This document shows positions 10,221 to 19,362 of a stretch of DNA of 64,000 bases, one piece after another. Each line of letters begins with the position of its first letter. The first letter of the stretch is position 1. Source of the DNA: Nemertoderma westbladi (taxonomy: Eukaryota > Xenacoelomorpha > Nemertodermatida > Nemertodermatidae); NCBI GenBank assembly GCA_032718475.1, contig JAUCBJ010003847.1:1-64000 (forward strand), in the 5' to 3' direction. Made by a program: the position numbers and the translations under genes. The notes beneath the pieces are model-generated. The model was given only the letters and a program-made list of their open reading frames with translations, was not told where the DNA came from and searched no databases.

Positions 10221-11285
10221 TCCGGTACTGTTGAGGACATAGAGCAGAAGTCAAAGACGGGCGATGGGGAGGTCCCATATAAGAAGCAGCCCGGGGGAGG
10301 ACACCAGGAGTCGGGGATAGGTATGGATCTGGAACCATGCATAGTGGGGCGTGGTGAAAGGGTGGAGGATAAGTCCAGAGAAATACCACCGATAGATGAG
10401 TCAGGAGGAGAAGCAACATCAAGCGAGTGGGCGGAGGAGAATGGGTTCGATGCAGAGGACCTAGAGGCGATGGGATGGAACATAGGTGTTCCTGGCAAGC
10501 ATCGGTATGAGGATGGAGAAGAGTGGACGGCGAGATATCCGGATAGATGTCCGGAACAGACGCCGGTCCAGTTGAGAAGCATACCGATGGGGAGTAGGTC
10601 GAATAAGAAGACAAGGTGGAAAGGGAGAGGATGTGGGAGGATTAGACCAAGGGCGGAGAAGACGATGATGAAGTGTGACAAAGGAGGCAGGGAAGTTGGA
10701 GGAGATGTGTTGTACACGCACATGGGGCTGGCAGAGTGCGAGGGGGCATTAAATGGTAAGCCATTATGCGTACCGAAGGATGACCGGGGGTCATCAGGGG
10801 CTTTAACGCCGGCGCACATATTGAGGGGAGGCCAGCAGAGGTGGCATGTACCAGTGAGGATGGCATGAGGGGCGGCATTCTACCGCCAAGTGACGACAAG
10901 GTGGAGGGTGGAATTTTGCTGCCAGGGGACCACGAGGAGATCAGCAAGGTGATGGAAAGACCCGATTTTAGGGTGGAGGAGAAGGGAAGGTCGATTCCAA
11001 TAGAGTTGGAATTGACAAGGAGAGTGGGGCGAAGAATAAGAGGACCTACAGGGGGGCAGTGGGAGAGTTGCCTGCTGGAAGAATCGCCCTTAGGTGGTTG
11101 AGTCGTCCAATAAGTTGGACTGAGGGGGGTCGAAGATGGAAGAATTAGATCCGTGGAAGTGAGGATCGGAGGAAAGATAGGGGCCAAAGATAGGAAGACC
11201 TACAGGAGGGCGGTAGGAAAGTGTTGCCTATTGGAAGGGTCGCCTTAGAGTTGAGTCGTCCAATATATTGGACTGAGGGGGGTGG
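10221..11285 (+). pseudogene. BEL pol remnant: post-protease region and integrase C-terminus
   Basis: Just after the solo LTR the frame continues as an acidic stretch (open through 10323-10868). Around 10750-10840 it resembles the integrase tail of BEL elements (NGKPLCVPKDD then ALTPAHILRGG). RT, RNase H and the catalytic DDE region are missing between these parts. The end of pol is duplicated in tandem (about 11035-11130 and 11178-11285, each with CCAATA followed by TTGGACTGAGG). No functional enzyme can be made. Confidence 0.65.
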
Positions 11286-11957
11286 GAATGAGGGCGAGAC
11301 GCCCTTCCCACACATAAAAATAAAATAAAAATAAGCAAAATAACAAATAAGTAGTTAGTACCAAGGTACAATGTAGGTAATTACAATTATGTACGTCGGG
11401 TACTACATTTTCTTTTTATAGTTCCGCCCGTGGCTACATTTTGTTCTTATAGTTCCGCCCGTGGCTACATTAAGTTCTTATAGTTCCGCCCGTGGCTATG
11501 TTGATGGGTTTGAAGTGATTTTAAAAAATCATCAAGGGGAGGTACTGGAGGCATCTGCAAACAATATTCCGCGATAAATTCTGCATCGAAAGATACCAAA
11601 TTTAACCAAATTGTATTTTTTTCCAGATGAAGAACTAATTCGCACGCCTGTTTGTGCACACCACATGTCAAATTTCCCAAAAGATTTTGCAATTTTTTGG
11701 AAACAAAGTAGATGAAGTTAGTTATGAATTGAAATAAAAAAGTAATATTCTGGAAAATTTTTTTCTTTAAAATAACCCTTTTATTGTCTTGAAAAGTGCT
11801 GACAATAAAGTAATTATAAGATTATATTGAAAGAGCATCGAAGTAGAACAGGTTTGTAAGTGATTTGAGCAAAATCCATAGACACACTCAAAAGTTATTG
11901 CAACTTTAGTGCCTGCGCGCCGTACTCCAAAACGGAACTCATTATCCAATATTGGTT
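11286..11957. other. AT-rich spacer with a 31-bp minisatellite
   Basis: Between 11400 and 11500 a unit reading TATAGTTCCGCCCGTGGCTA is repeated about three times, and the same motif lies upstream of the BEL 5' LTR at 3480. A minus-strand frame at 11465-11692 (75 codons, GNLTCGVHKQACELVLHLE) has coding-like composition but no recognised family. I see no other gene. Confidence 0.5.
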
Positions 11958-12013
11958 TATGTAGTTAAGCGGGTCTTTAGCTACGTAATAAATATTCGAG
12001 AACACTAAATTAT

Positions 12014-12512
12014 TTTAACATTGAGTCATTAAGGCAGCATCAGGAGTTGAATAGTACACAATCATTTAAATCTCAGTAACTATGGAAGCAATATAGTAAA
12101 ATACTGCATTTCAAATTTCTTTGAAATATATTATGGTTCTATCTTTTATTAAAGAATGAAGCAACGAAAAAAGTATCAATTTAAGAATAATAAATTTTAT
12201 TTGAAAATAATTATTTATTACATGGGAAAAATTTCATTACTCTCGAGGTATTTTATTTCGAGGTATTAATAAAGGGTCGAGAGAATATTGAAAAAAAAAT
12301 GTTCTACGTTTTTTTCCCATGTAATACGTGATTTTATTCTTAAATTGGTACATTTTGTTGCTAAATTATGTAATAAAACATAGCGATATACTACCGTACA
12401 GGTGTTACAAAATAAATTTGAACTGCCGTATTTTACTATATTGCTTCCATAGTTACTGCGATTAAAATGATTGTACTCTTCAACATTCGATGTTGCCTTA
12501 CTCAATGTTAAG
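12014..12512. repeat. Long imperfect palindrome (foldback), arms about 240 bp
   Basis: Left-arm sequences such as ACTATGGAAGCAATATAGT (about 12080) recur inverted on the right (ACTATATTGCTTCCATAGT, about 12438). ATTACATGGGAAAAA near 12217 pairs with TTTTTCCCATGTAAT near 12310. The centre is near 12263, with a short CTCTCGA...TCGAGAG inner stem. Transcribed, it would form a long hairpin RNA. Confidence 0.8.
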
Positions 12513-13106
12513 ACCGTTTTGGACCATTTTGGTCCAAAATATGTCGAAATTTTTTTATGGTCTATTATACTGTAATGCACCATTGAATGGTGTTTCCAAA
12601 TCTGAAAACCGCTATTTAATAGCTCTTTTAGTTTTCTAGTTATGTAAATTTCCATTTAGGGAATCCTATTGAAATTACTATTACTATATGTATATAATGA
12701 AAGGTCGATTATCTCCAAATATTTTTTTCATGAAATTGTCAACTTCAAAACCCTACTACTTTTACAATTTTTGAGTAATTAGTCTGAAACTTCCTGTAGG
12801 TGTCTAGATAGCCACCCTGCATAAAAGTATCAGACAACTTTTTCGAAATTTTTTGTTAATAAAATTTAATACTATTTATAAAAAACCTAAAAATTAGCAT
12901 AAATTTGCAGCGCCACCTAGCGGTGCAGAATTATTTTAACAAAATTTCGCCAGATAGTTATGTTGCCCCATCTTTGATCTATCATATAAAAAACTTTCAT
13001 GTGATTAGGTTCAAAACTGTAAAAGCCTTAGTCTTAGTCTTAGCCCAAGTTTTTTTTATTGTTAACTAGTATTAACTAATAGTAAATAGCGAAAAAAAAA
13101 TTTTCT

Positions 13107-13330
13107 AACCTGTGGGGCGAGCCACGAAGTGAGTGAGCCTTAGCGTAGGGGTACCATTAATCAACCTGTCGTTCTGTCGTTCTGTCGCGTTTTTTTTTCA
13201 GTATTTTATTTTAAACGTTAATAACTCGGCCAATCCTTGATGAAATCTATCCAAACTTGGTACACATGTTGTTTGGCAAAAGTTTGAAAATTTTCCAAGT
13301 AGAATTGCGTGGGGCCTTCATGCAGCATCA
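13107..13330. repeat. Dispersed repeat with GGGCGAGCCACGAAG motif
   Basis: GTGGGGCGAGCCACGAAGTG is followed by a CTGTCGTTCTGTCGTTCTGTCG stretch (repeat of CTGTCGTT). Related GGGCGAGCCAC motifs occur at about 38386 and, inverted, at about 59288. It looks like a family of interspersed repeats. No coding capacity is seen. Confidence 0.45.
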
Positions 13331-13931
13331 GTGTAACTGTTATTGCAGTTATAATAAATTTATTTATCCAAATTTAAAATGCGTTAAATTATTATTACTG
13401 TAGGATAAATCAGCTGGGTTTCTGACAAATTTTGCAATTCATTGGGGCTGTCTGCATGTACCATGTGTACCGGTACTGTCAGGCTGTACTCAATCCCTGA
13501 ATCGAGAATCCTGCAATCAGTCAATACTGCAATACTGGTCAGCCGGTACCATACACTGCAGACATGCCATATCATGTAATCTAATTAAACATGGCCCTGG
13601 CCTGGCAACCCTTGCGGTGATTATAGTTTAGGCCTAACTGCCTAATAGCCCAGTACCGGCACCGGTAATAATAATATAATAGTTTAGATAGTTACCGCTA
13701 ATCATTCAGTCATTGGCACGGTACACCGTATTGCTGTACTGCCGTTGTAGTGCGCACCGTAGGTACCACCCTACTACCGGTACCGGCTGACCGGTGGCAA
13801 CTAGCACTTCACAGCAACAGCACTACCGGCGATACACAGATTGGAATTTATGTAGAGTTTGCTCAACAGTACCGGTACAGATATAAAATAGTTACCGGTA
13901 TCTAAATTATATATATTACTATTGACAAGTA

Positions 13932-14465
13932 TTGAAATATATACCGTTATTCGTGTTATCAGTATTTGCAACATCTGACATTGAAGAGGTGAGAGAAGAT
14001 GAATACCGGCACTCAGCAAAACCAACGCTTACAGGCTTATCACAGGTCGGTATGGTTACCTCGAAACCGGCGCGACTGTCCACTCGAATACAACTTCAAA
14101 ACACAAACGCCAACAATAAACTGAAAGCGAATCAAATGTCTTCAGAAGAATCTGTCATTGGGACGAAGAAAAGGAAGCCGAAACTACGGGAATGGACCAC
14201 AGCTAAGATTGAATGCTCCCATTGTCAGAGTTCCTGGACCGAAATTGAAACACCAATTGCCGATGGGCTTGATCTCTCAAACCAAAACTTCCTCTGCAGG
14301 CTTTGCGCAGCAGTAAAGATTGAAAGTCTGGAAGCTGGCATCCCTAGGTATTATTATTATAAAGAGCGTCAGCCTGCGTTTAATAAATATATTTTAATAC
14401 AAAACAGGTCGAACGCAAAGAGGCTTATAATGAAGACGAGTACTGCATTGATTATATTCCTATAA
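13932..14465 (+). CDS. Possible host or transposon exon with a four-cysteine zinc motif
   Basis: An open frame of 177 codons contains CSHCQSSW and, 21 residues further on, CRLCAA, a CxxC...CxxC pair that could bind one zinc ion. Composition up to about GIPR (near 14345) looks protein-like. CCCTAG|GTATTATT directly after it could be a splice donor, and the rest of the frame is AT-rich and intron-like. The upstream 13550-13930 region is full of CCGGTACC motifs. No family is recognised. It may be an exon of an unknown gene or part of the surrounding repeat; coding status is uncertain. Confidence 0.35.
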   Translation: MKYIPLFVLSVFATSDIEEVREDEYRHSAKPTLTGLSQVGMVTSKPARLSTRIQLQNTNANNKLKANQMSSEESVIGTKKRKPKLREWTTAKIECSHCQSSWTEIETPIADGLDLSNQNFLCRLCAAVKIESLEAGIPRYYYYKERQPAFNKYILIQNRSNAKRLIMKTSTALIIFL

Positions 14466-14469
14466 ACCA

Positions 14470-14876
14470 CCTGGCTTTGCATATTGAACGTGCGTTTGGA
14501 AATAAGTTCGTGCTACCCTTCCGTGGGTGGTAGATGTCGCGGTTATGTATTGGTGGGTGGGGGGAGGGGGGGGGGGGGGTGCAGATTAAAAGGGGTGAAC
14601 ACGTACTGTCCCCCTTTCTTTGATTAATTGGTGGTGTGGGTTAATCTCTCATAACCTGATTTTGTGATACAGTCGCACAATTTTAATTTGTATCTCATAA
14701 CTGGGCCTCGTGCTGCGCGAAGGCCCCACGAACGTGTCATGTATGTAGAATAGCATCTTAGGCACCTATATGCCAAATTTTAGCCAAAACCAAACAATTT
14801 TGAAACGCTGAGAGTGATAAATCGAAGAGTTGTCCGAAAATGGTGTACCCCCCCCCCCCCCCCCCCCCCCCCCCTC
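14470..14876. other. Non-coding spacer with G and C homopolymers
   Basis: A G-rich stretch lies near 14548-14580 and a run of about 29 C at 14845-14873. No gene is seen. Confidence 0.5.
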
Positions 14877-14937
14877 TTAAAATAATGTAGTGTTCTCGAA
14901 TATTTATTACGTTAACTAGAGAACCGCTTAACTACAT

Positions 14938-15069
14938 AGTAGTGTCATGTAGGCCTATATATTTGATACTGAAAGTAAAGTGAAAGTAAGTACCGTTTCG
15001 ACCTATGACAGTATCTCGGTAATAATGTCCCTAGATGGGGCGATGCAAAAGGGAGGGGAGTCTGTATCA
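14938..15069 (-). repeat. Truncated 3' LTR of the gypsy element
   Basis: About 120 bp here (for example GTCATGTAGGCCTATATATT and CCTAGATGGGGCGA) match 38283-38405 at the other end of the gypsy element in direct orientation. On the minus strand it follows the end of integrase and a purine-rich AGAAGGGGGATGTAC that could be the polypurine tract. It is cut off at 14938 by the inverted-repeat unit. Confidence 0.65.
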
Positions 15070-15111
15070 GTACATCCCCCTTCTAGCTCTGAGATTTTCT
15101 CGGAGTTCTCA

Positions 15112-16020
15112 TCAGAGTCTTTCGGGTGGGTGCCGATTTCTGGATGGGTAAGATCGGCATTGACCCCATGTGACAGGTTTGCGTAGGTGATTGTCGGCTA
15201 AGGGCTTCTGCAGTAGAGTTTTCTCGCCGCCTTGGATGATCGAGGTGTCATACAGGAGGAACCGGCGGTTGTGTTGAAGGACGAGCCTGGAAGCCGTTTG
15301 TACCATGTACCGAAGCTTTGGTCCAACTTCGACAATCGTCCCGGTTTTGTCCCAGCGGTTGGTCAACGGATTCTGAATGCGAACCGGATTTCCAACGGTC
15401 AGTGGGTCGAGCGTCTTGGAGCCCTTATTGTATTGGAGTTCTGGGACCTTGGAATCCAACTGGGTGCGGACTTTTTGATGGTCTGAGTGGAATGCCCGAC
15501 TGTGCAGGGACCAGTGTGCGCATCTGGTGGTCGAAGAGGATTTTGGCTGGTGATTTCCCATGAGCCAAGGGCGAGTTCCGTAACCCCATTAGTCCCACCT
15601 TGAACGCTTTGGAGGTTGTTGACCCGCCGACCTTTGTGATGAGTGTTTTAAGTGCTTTGACTGCACTCTCTGCGTGTCCGTTGCTCTGAGCATATTCTGG
15701 CGAAGAGGGGCCCCATGTAATGCCGTAGTCACGTAGGAAGTCATGGGGGGTGGAGCCTGAGAATTGAGTTCCTCCATCGCTGCGGTATCGGGTTGGGATG
15801 CCAAAATGCATGAAAACATCACGGAGGCACTCGACTGTTTTTGCGGAAGTTGGTGGATTGTTGAATGTGTATATCTCTGGCCAACCAGAGTAACGGTCAG
15901 CAATAGCCAGGTAATGTTTCCCGTTTAATACGAAAAAATCGCCCGAAACGTCCTCAAAAGGTCGAGTTGCTAGAGGATCTTGTATGATCGGTTCCTTTGG
16001 GAGGCTTGATCGGTGGGAGA
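15112..16020 (-). pseudogene. Gypsy integrase, catalytic core and C-terminus
   Basis: The DDE integrase would insert the cDNA into the genome. The part seen includes the segment with GDFFVLNGKHYLAIADRYSG, the RSDGGTQF motif carrying the second Asp, and AQSNGHAESAVK carrying the catalytic Glu. The frame is interrupted by several small shifts (overlapping frames 15112-15561, 15425-15811, 15589-15903). The N-terminal HHCC zinc finger is 18 kb away, at 34.19-34.3 kb, because the Polinton inserted within it. The C-terminal tail ends near 15112. Confidence 0.85.
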
Positions 16021-16024
16021 GGCA

Positions 16025-16030
16025 AGCGCT
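16025..16030. repeat. Polinton target-site duplication, left copy (AGCGCT)
   Basis: AGCGCT occurs directly before the left terminus and again directly after the right terminus (34174-34179). Six bases is the standard Polinton duplication length. The site is palindromic and lies in the CxxC-coding part of the gypsy integrase zinc finger. Confidence 0.95.
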
Positions 16031-16738
16031 AGTAGTAGAAGAAGGATGGAGCTCCCGCCCCTCCTCCCTAGCTTGGTCTATGGGAGATATCTCGGAGGAC
16101 TATTGAAAATGCTAAATTTTGATGAATTTTAATGACCATCTGTCACCGTCAGTATTGATTCGCGTCTTTGCATCAACCAATCATCGATATTCACCTACGC
16201 GTAGCCTAACCTCGCCATGCACGCCTTACTCAACTGCTGTTACCAACCGACAGTATTGTTTCGCGTCGTTGCATCAACCAATCATCGATATTCATCTTCG
16301 CGTAGCCTAACCTCACGATGCATGCCTAGCCCCACCCACCCACCGCTACTCGACTGCTGTTACTCGATGCTTGCCTAGCCCTCTGGTTACTCCCCCTTTC
16401 CCCTCGCTACCATGACGACAACGATAGAGTCAGTCACGGACGTTGCCATCTCCACACTTGCATATACCAAGCTATGCTATTATATTGATTGTCAACTCAT
16501 CGATTTACCCACCGCTACTCGACTGCTGTTACTAACTAACCAACCTACCAACCAGCCAACCAGTATGAGTCTTGAAATTCCGCTACGCGTACACGTACAC
16601 GTTGTCGCATTTCCATAGTTACTCAACCTAACCCTACCACATCTGTGACATATTGAAAGGCTAACATTATACTGCGCGTTTTTATTATAATTATTGATTA
16701 TTATTATTATTACGCACAACCCAATGATTCATATTCGT
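16031..16738 (+). repeat. Polinton left terminal inverted repeat (708 bp)
   Basis: It pairs with 33467-34173 in inverted orientation with about a dozen mismatches and one indel, roughly 98% identity by eye. The match stops after ATATTCGT at 16738. It contains internal subrepeats of about 90 bp (CGATATTCACCTACGCGTAG and CGATATTCATCTTCGCGTAG). The right end of this repeat is partly re-copied at about 16770-16835. Confidence 0.95.
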
Positions 16739-16769
16739 CGACGCTAATGAACTAATATGTATGAGTGTT

Positions 16770-16835
16770 ATATGAGACTTGAAATCCCGCTACGCGTACA
16801 CGTACATTATTGATTATTATTATTATTACGCAGAA
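16770..16835 (+). repeat. Partial internal re-copy of the terminal repeat
   Basis: TGAGACTTGAAATCCCGCTACG followed by TTATTGATTATTATTATTATT repeats, in joined form, two separate parts of the adjacent terminal repeat (near 16565 and 16691). It is absent from the right end, so the two Polinton ends are asymmetric beyond the termini. Confidence 0.6.
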
Positions 16836-17065
16836 CCCAATATTTTTCAATTGTACTGTATTTCCCTACCAACTAATCAACCAACCAATAAACCGAATTT
16901 AGGCTATTTTACGGTTTAAGACCTGTATTATTTTTGAAAATATCTTATATATAATCTCTTGCTTTAATCACAATTAATCATTTATAATGGTTTTAGTTTA
17001 AAAGTTTTTACTTTGTTTGTTTGATTTACAATAAAATAAATTAAATAATATCTTCTGATTCCGAT

Positions 17066-17299
17066 ATGGTTATGCCAATAGTAAGGCATTCATTTTTTGC
17101 AGAAGATGGCGAAGCCTATATTGTTATTGATTATACAATTTACCGTCGAGGAGATGATAAATATAAAATCGATTTTTCTGAAAAAGCCAGGAAAGTTTTA
17201 AGCACAATTGATATTGATGCTTCTGAAAATACAATTCATCTCTTAGATTACAACCTAAAAGTTGATCATGAGGGAAAATTAATCAACATCTTATTATAA
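17066..17299 (+). CDS. Polinton hypothetical protein 1
   Basis: A 77-residue product starting at the ATG at 17066 (MVMPIVRHSFF), the first gene inside the left terminus. It has alternating acidic and hydrophobic segments (YIVIDYTIYRRGDDKYKIDF) that suggest a small beta-rich protein. No family is recognised. AT-rich codon use matches the rest of the element. It is followed after about 30 bp by another small frame that may be its continuation or a second small gene. Confidence 0.45.
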   Translation: MVMPIVRHSFFAEDGEAYIVIDYTIYRRGDDKYKIDFSEKARKVLSTIDIDASENTIHLLDYNLKVDHEGKLINILL

Positions 17300-17330
17300 T
17301 CTATTATAATATTATAATCATCTATTATCA

Positions 17331-17519
17331 ATGATAGATGGGTTAATTGTTATTACACAATACAACGAAGCTGGTGAAAAGTTTGAAATACAACTAAATC
17401 GACATAATCCCTACGAAATTATGTCTTTCTTTATTGTAATGATTTCAAAAGAATCCTTTGTCGAGACTGAAAAATCAACAGATAATGTTGAATTTGTTGA
17501 TAATATCATCGATTCTTGA
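17331..17519 (+). CDS. Polinton hypothetical protein 2
   Basis: A 62-residue product (MIDGLIVITQYNEAGEKFEI) starting at an ATG shortly after the previous gene. It is acidic, with one hydrophobic stretch (IMSFFIVMI). No family is recognised. The resemblance of its opening strand pattern to the preceding frame may mean that the two were once one gene, but no clear frameshift site is visible. Confidence 0.4.
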   Translation: MIDGLIVITQYNEAGEKFEIQLNRHNPYEIMSFFIVMISKESFVETEKSTDNVEFVDNIIDS

Positions 17520-17703
17520 CTTTTTCCCTTATATTATAAATATTTTATGATTATTTTTAAAATTTTGATCTTTTTAAGTATGAAAACAAAAAAATCAAAT
17601 TTTAAATAATCGAAAATTGTAGTAGTATTTGTATATACAGTATATCGGATTTGTTTGTTATGTATTGAGGTAATTATTTTCAATTTACTTTAAGATTGGG
17701 AAA

Positions 17704-18100
17704 ATGGATATTTTAAACGAAAAATGTCCAGTTTGCTATTATTATTATTGCTACATACATTATTGCTATAGTTATTGCAACATCGAGATTATTATAAATG
17801 TGAAAATAAACATGCAACTTGCGTACGATGTATTGTACAATATTCCGAAATGAATAATTATTGTTCTAAAATTTGTCCTATTTGTCGCACACCCATATCT
17901 AAGTTAAATATGAAGTTGGCGAGATACGAACCCTATTATTGGAAAGAGCTACGAAATATAACTTATATTTCCACGGAAAGTAATATTCCTGGAGATTTAT
18001 TTACAATATTGGAGAATATTTTTTATAGAAATGTAGTACGACGGTGTTGCTACTATGTCCCTTATTTTTTCAACAGCGAACATAGAAAAATTATTGGTGC
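17704..18100 (+). pseudogene. RING-finger protein, frameshifted
   Basis: The ATG at 17704 opens with EKCPVCY, the first Cys pair of a RING. A TAT-rich insertion and a frame change follow, and the rest of the C3HC4 pattern continues in another frame: CENKHATCVRCIVQY then CPICRTPISK (17790-17910). RING domains usually recruit ubiquitin-conjugating enzymes, and some Polintons carry such genes. The TAT microsatellite between the two halves is the likely cause of the break. The frame then runs directly toward the ATPase. Confidence 0.7.
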
Positions 18101-18724
18101 AAAATTTCTGGCCCATCTGGTTCCGGAAAGTCTACATTTGTTGGCAATTTAATTAAACACAAGAATGGTTGCTTCAACGAGCCTCCCTTGCGAGTATTGT
18201 ATTGTTACGGGAGCAATCCCCCGACTATTCCAGGTATTACTCACCTTTACAAAGGTTTGCCAGAAAATATAGATAGTTTAGTGAATAGTCGAGATTTATT
18301 AATTATAGATGATTAATTAACAGAAACTGAGTCCAGTACAGCCTTAACTGTATTGTTTACTAAGGTAACTCATCATTCCAATATATTTATTTGTTTCATA
18401 ACGCAAAACATGTTTTACGGAGGGAAGCATAACCGTACAAGATCAATTAATAGCCATACCTTAGTATTAATGAAAAATCCACGAGACAGTTTATCGGTTT
18501 TAAATTTCGCGAAGCAGATGTTACCAGGGCAGACCAAATTTTTAGTAGATTCCTATCAAGATGCGACTATTGAACCATTTTTGCATTTCTTAATTGATTT
18601 ACGACAGGAAACACCCGAACATTTAAGATTTAGATCGGATATATTTCGTAATCATAATTGTTACATTAAAAATTACATTGACTATAAACGTAGCGAAAAT
18701 AATAATAATAATAATAATAATTAA
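18100..18724 (+). pseudogene. Polinton DNA-packaging ATPase (FtsK/HerA-type), in-frame stop
   Basis: This ATPase family loads DNA into capsids in double-jelly-roll viruses. A Walker A motif (GPSGSGKST) lies at about 18115-18145 and Walker B (LLIIDD) at 18296-18313, followed at once by an in-frame TAA (18314-18316). The same frame continues with VLFTKVTHHSN, CFITQNMF (sensor-type motif) and MKNPRDSLSVLNFAKQM. The C-terminus ends in an Asn run encoded by an AAT microsatellite. The entry into the frame from the RING region needs another frameshift near 18100. This copy could make only a truncated product unless the stop is read through. Confidence 0.9.
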
Positions 18725-18757
18725 TATTTTGTAACAATATTCAATAATGTTGCAACA

Positions 18758-19141
18758 ATGAATCGACTTGTGCAGAAATATCGTAACAAATTGGAATTTC
18801 TACGCAGTGCTACCCCTCAACAAAGAACTTATTCTATTAACCATACCGCGAGTAACGAATTAATACTGCTCTTTGTAAATACTGCATTAAATGTTCTAAA
18901 AGGTAACGTACAATTGACCCCTCATTCATTTAGAAATATTCGTCGTTATAAAAAGGTATTAAAATCACTCAACCGCAAAACAAAAAATATATCAAGTTAC
19001 AGAAAAAAGTTAACCAATCAATCCGGTGGTATACTACCGTTTCTAATACCCTTACTCGGCATTGGCGCGAAACTCGCTGCAGGAGCTGGTGCCGCCGCCG
19101 CTGGAGCGGCTATTGCAAAAAGAATTAACCGCGGACGGTAA
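18758..19141 (+). CDS. Polinton conserved basic protein with hydrophobic C-terminus
   Basis: 127 residues from the ATG at 18758. The N-terminal half is helical and basic, with NVLKGNVQLTPHSFRNIRRY, followed by a GG-containing hydrophobic tail (GGILPFLIPLLGIGAKLAAG) and a basic end. Proteins of this pattern, located next to the ATPase and integrase, are common in animal Polintons and adinto-like viruses. The tail resembles membrane-active or minor capsid peptides. The function is not established; a virion-associated, membrane-interacting role is inference. The gene is intact. Confidence 0.7.
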   Translation: MNRLVQKYRNKLEFLRSATPQQRTYSINHTASNELILLFVNTALNVLKGNVQLTPHSFRNIRRYKKVLKSLNRKTKNISSYRKKLTNQSGGILPFLIPLLGIGAKLAAGAGAAAAGAAIAKRINRGR

Positions 19142-19143
19142 TA

Positions 19144-19311
19144 ATGGTTAAAACGGGAGTAACATTTAGAAAATTATATTTAGTATCGAGTAAACCGTTA
19201 GCTACTGATTTACAACCTCAAGATATACCTAGAGTAAATACTACAAAAAGAAAACCCTTCAAAACATCAACTTCAAAGAAAATAAAAAAATTTCAGCTGT
19301 TTTTACGGTGA
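19144..19311 (+). CDS. Small basic Polinton protein (55 aa)
   Basis: A short frame starts at ATG 19144, two bases after the previous stop (MVKTGVTFRKLYLVSSKPL), and ends at TGA 19309-19311. It is rich in Lys, Arg, Thr and Ser toward the C-terminus (STSKKIKKFQLFLR). The tight spacing suggests a real gene in the block, but it is too short to classify. Confidence 0.4.
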   Translation: MVKTGVTFRKLYLVSSKPLATDLQPQDIPRVNTTKRKPFKTSTSKKIKKFQLFLR

Positions 19312-19362
19312 TGCCCTTTATAAGAGATTTGAATATACATATTACTTGCGGTTGTCGAAAAG

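Larger units (their letters stand above)
5067..11285 (+). mobile_element. Internal region of defective BEL/Pao retrotransposon 1
   Basis: It follows the 5' LTR directly. In order it contains a charged N-terminal gag region, an Asn-rich segment, an Arg/Gly-rich segment with an 87-bp tandem duplication, a DUF1759-like capsid region, a zinc knuckle, a BEL-type aspartic protease, a nested solo LTR (9562-10219), and then only the last part of the integrase. RT, RNase H and the integrase core are missing, which indicates a large internal deletion at about 10600-10700. No 3' LTR is found. Several frameshifts interrupt gag. It is clearly non-autonomous. Confidence 0.85.
11958..14938. mobile_element. 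Region bounded by 60-bp inverted repeats, possible DNA element
   Basis: TATGTAGTTAAGCGG... at 11958-12018 pairs in inverted orientation with 14877-14938 over about 60 bp with few mismatches. The right copy abuts the truncated 3' LTR of the gypsy element, so this unit may have inserted into that LTR. Inside are a 500-bp foldback, a GGGCGAGCCACGAAG repeat at about 13117 and a possible exon near 14 kb, but no transposase. A target duplication is not evident. Confidence 0.4.

Noticed and set aside
16492-16719. Genes in the Polinton terminal repeats
   Set aside because: The small frames in the two termini are the same sequence, contain low-complexity parts and match no Polinton protein.
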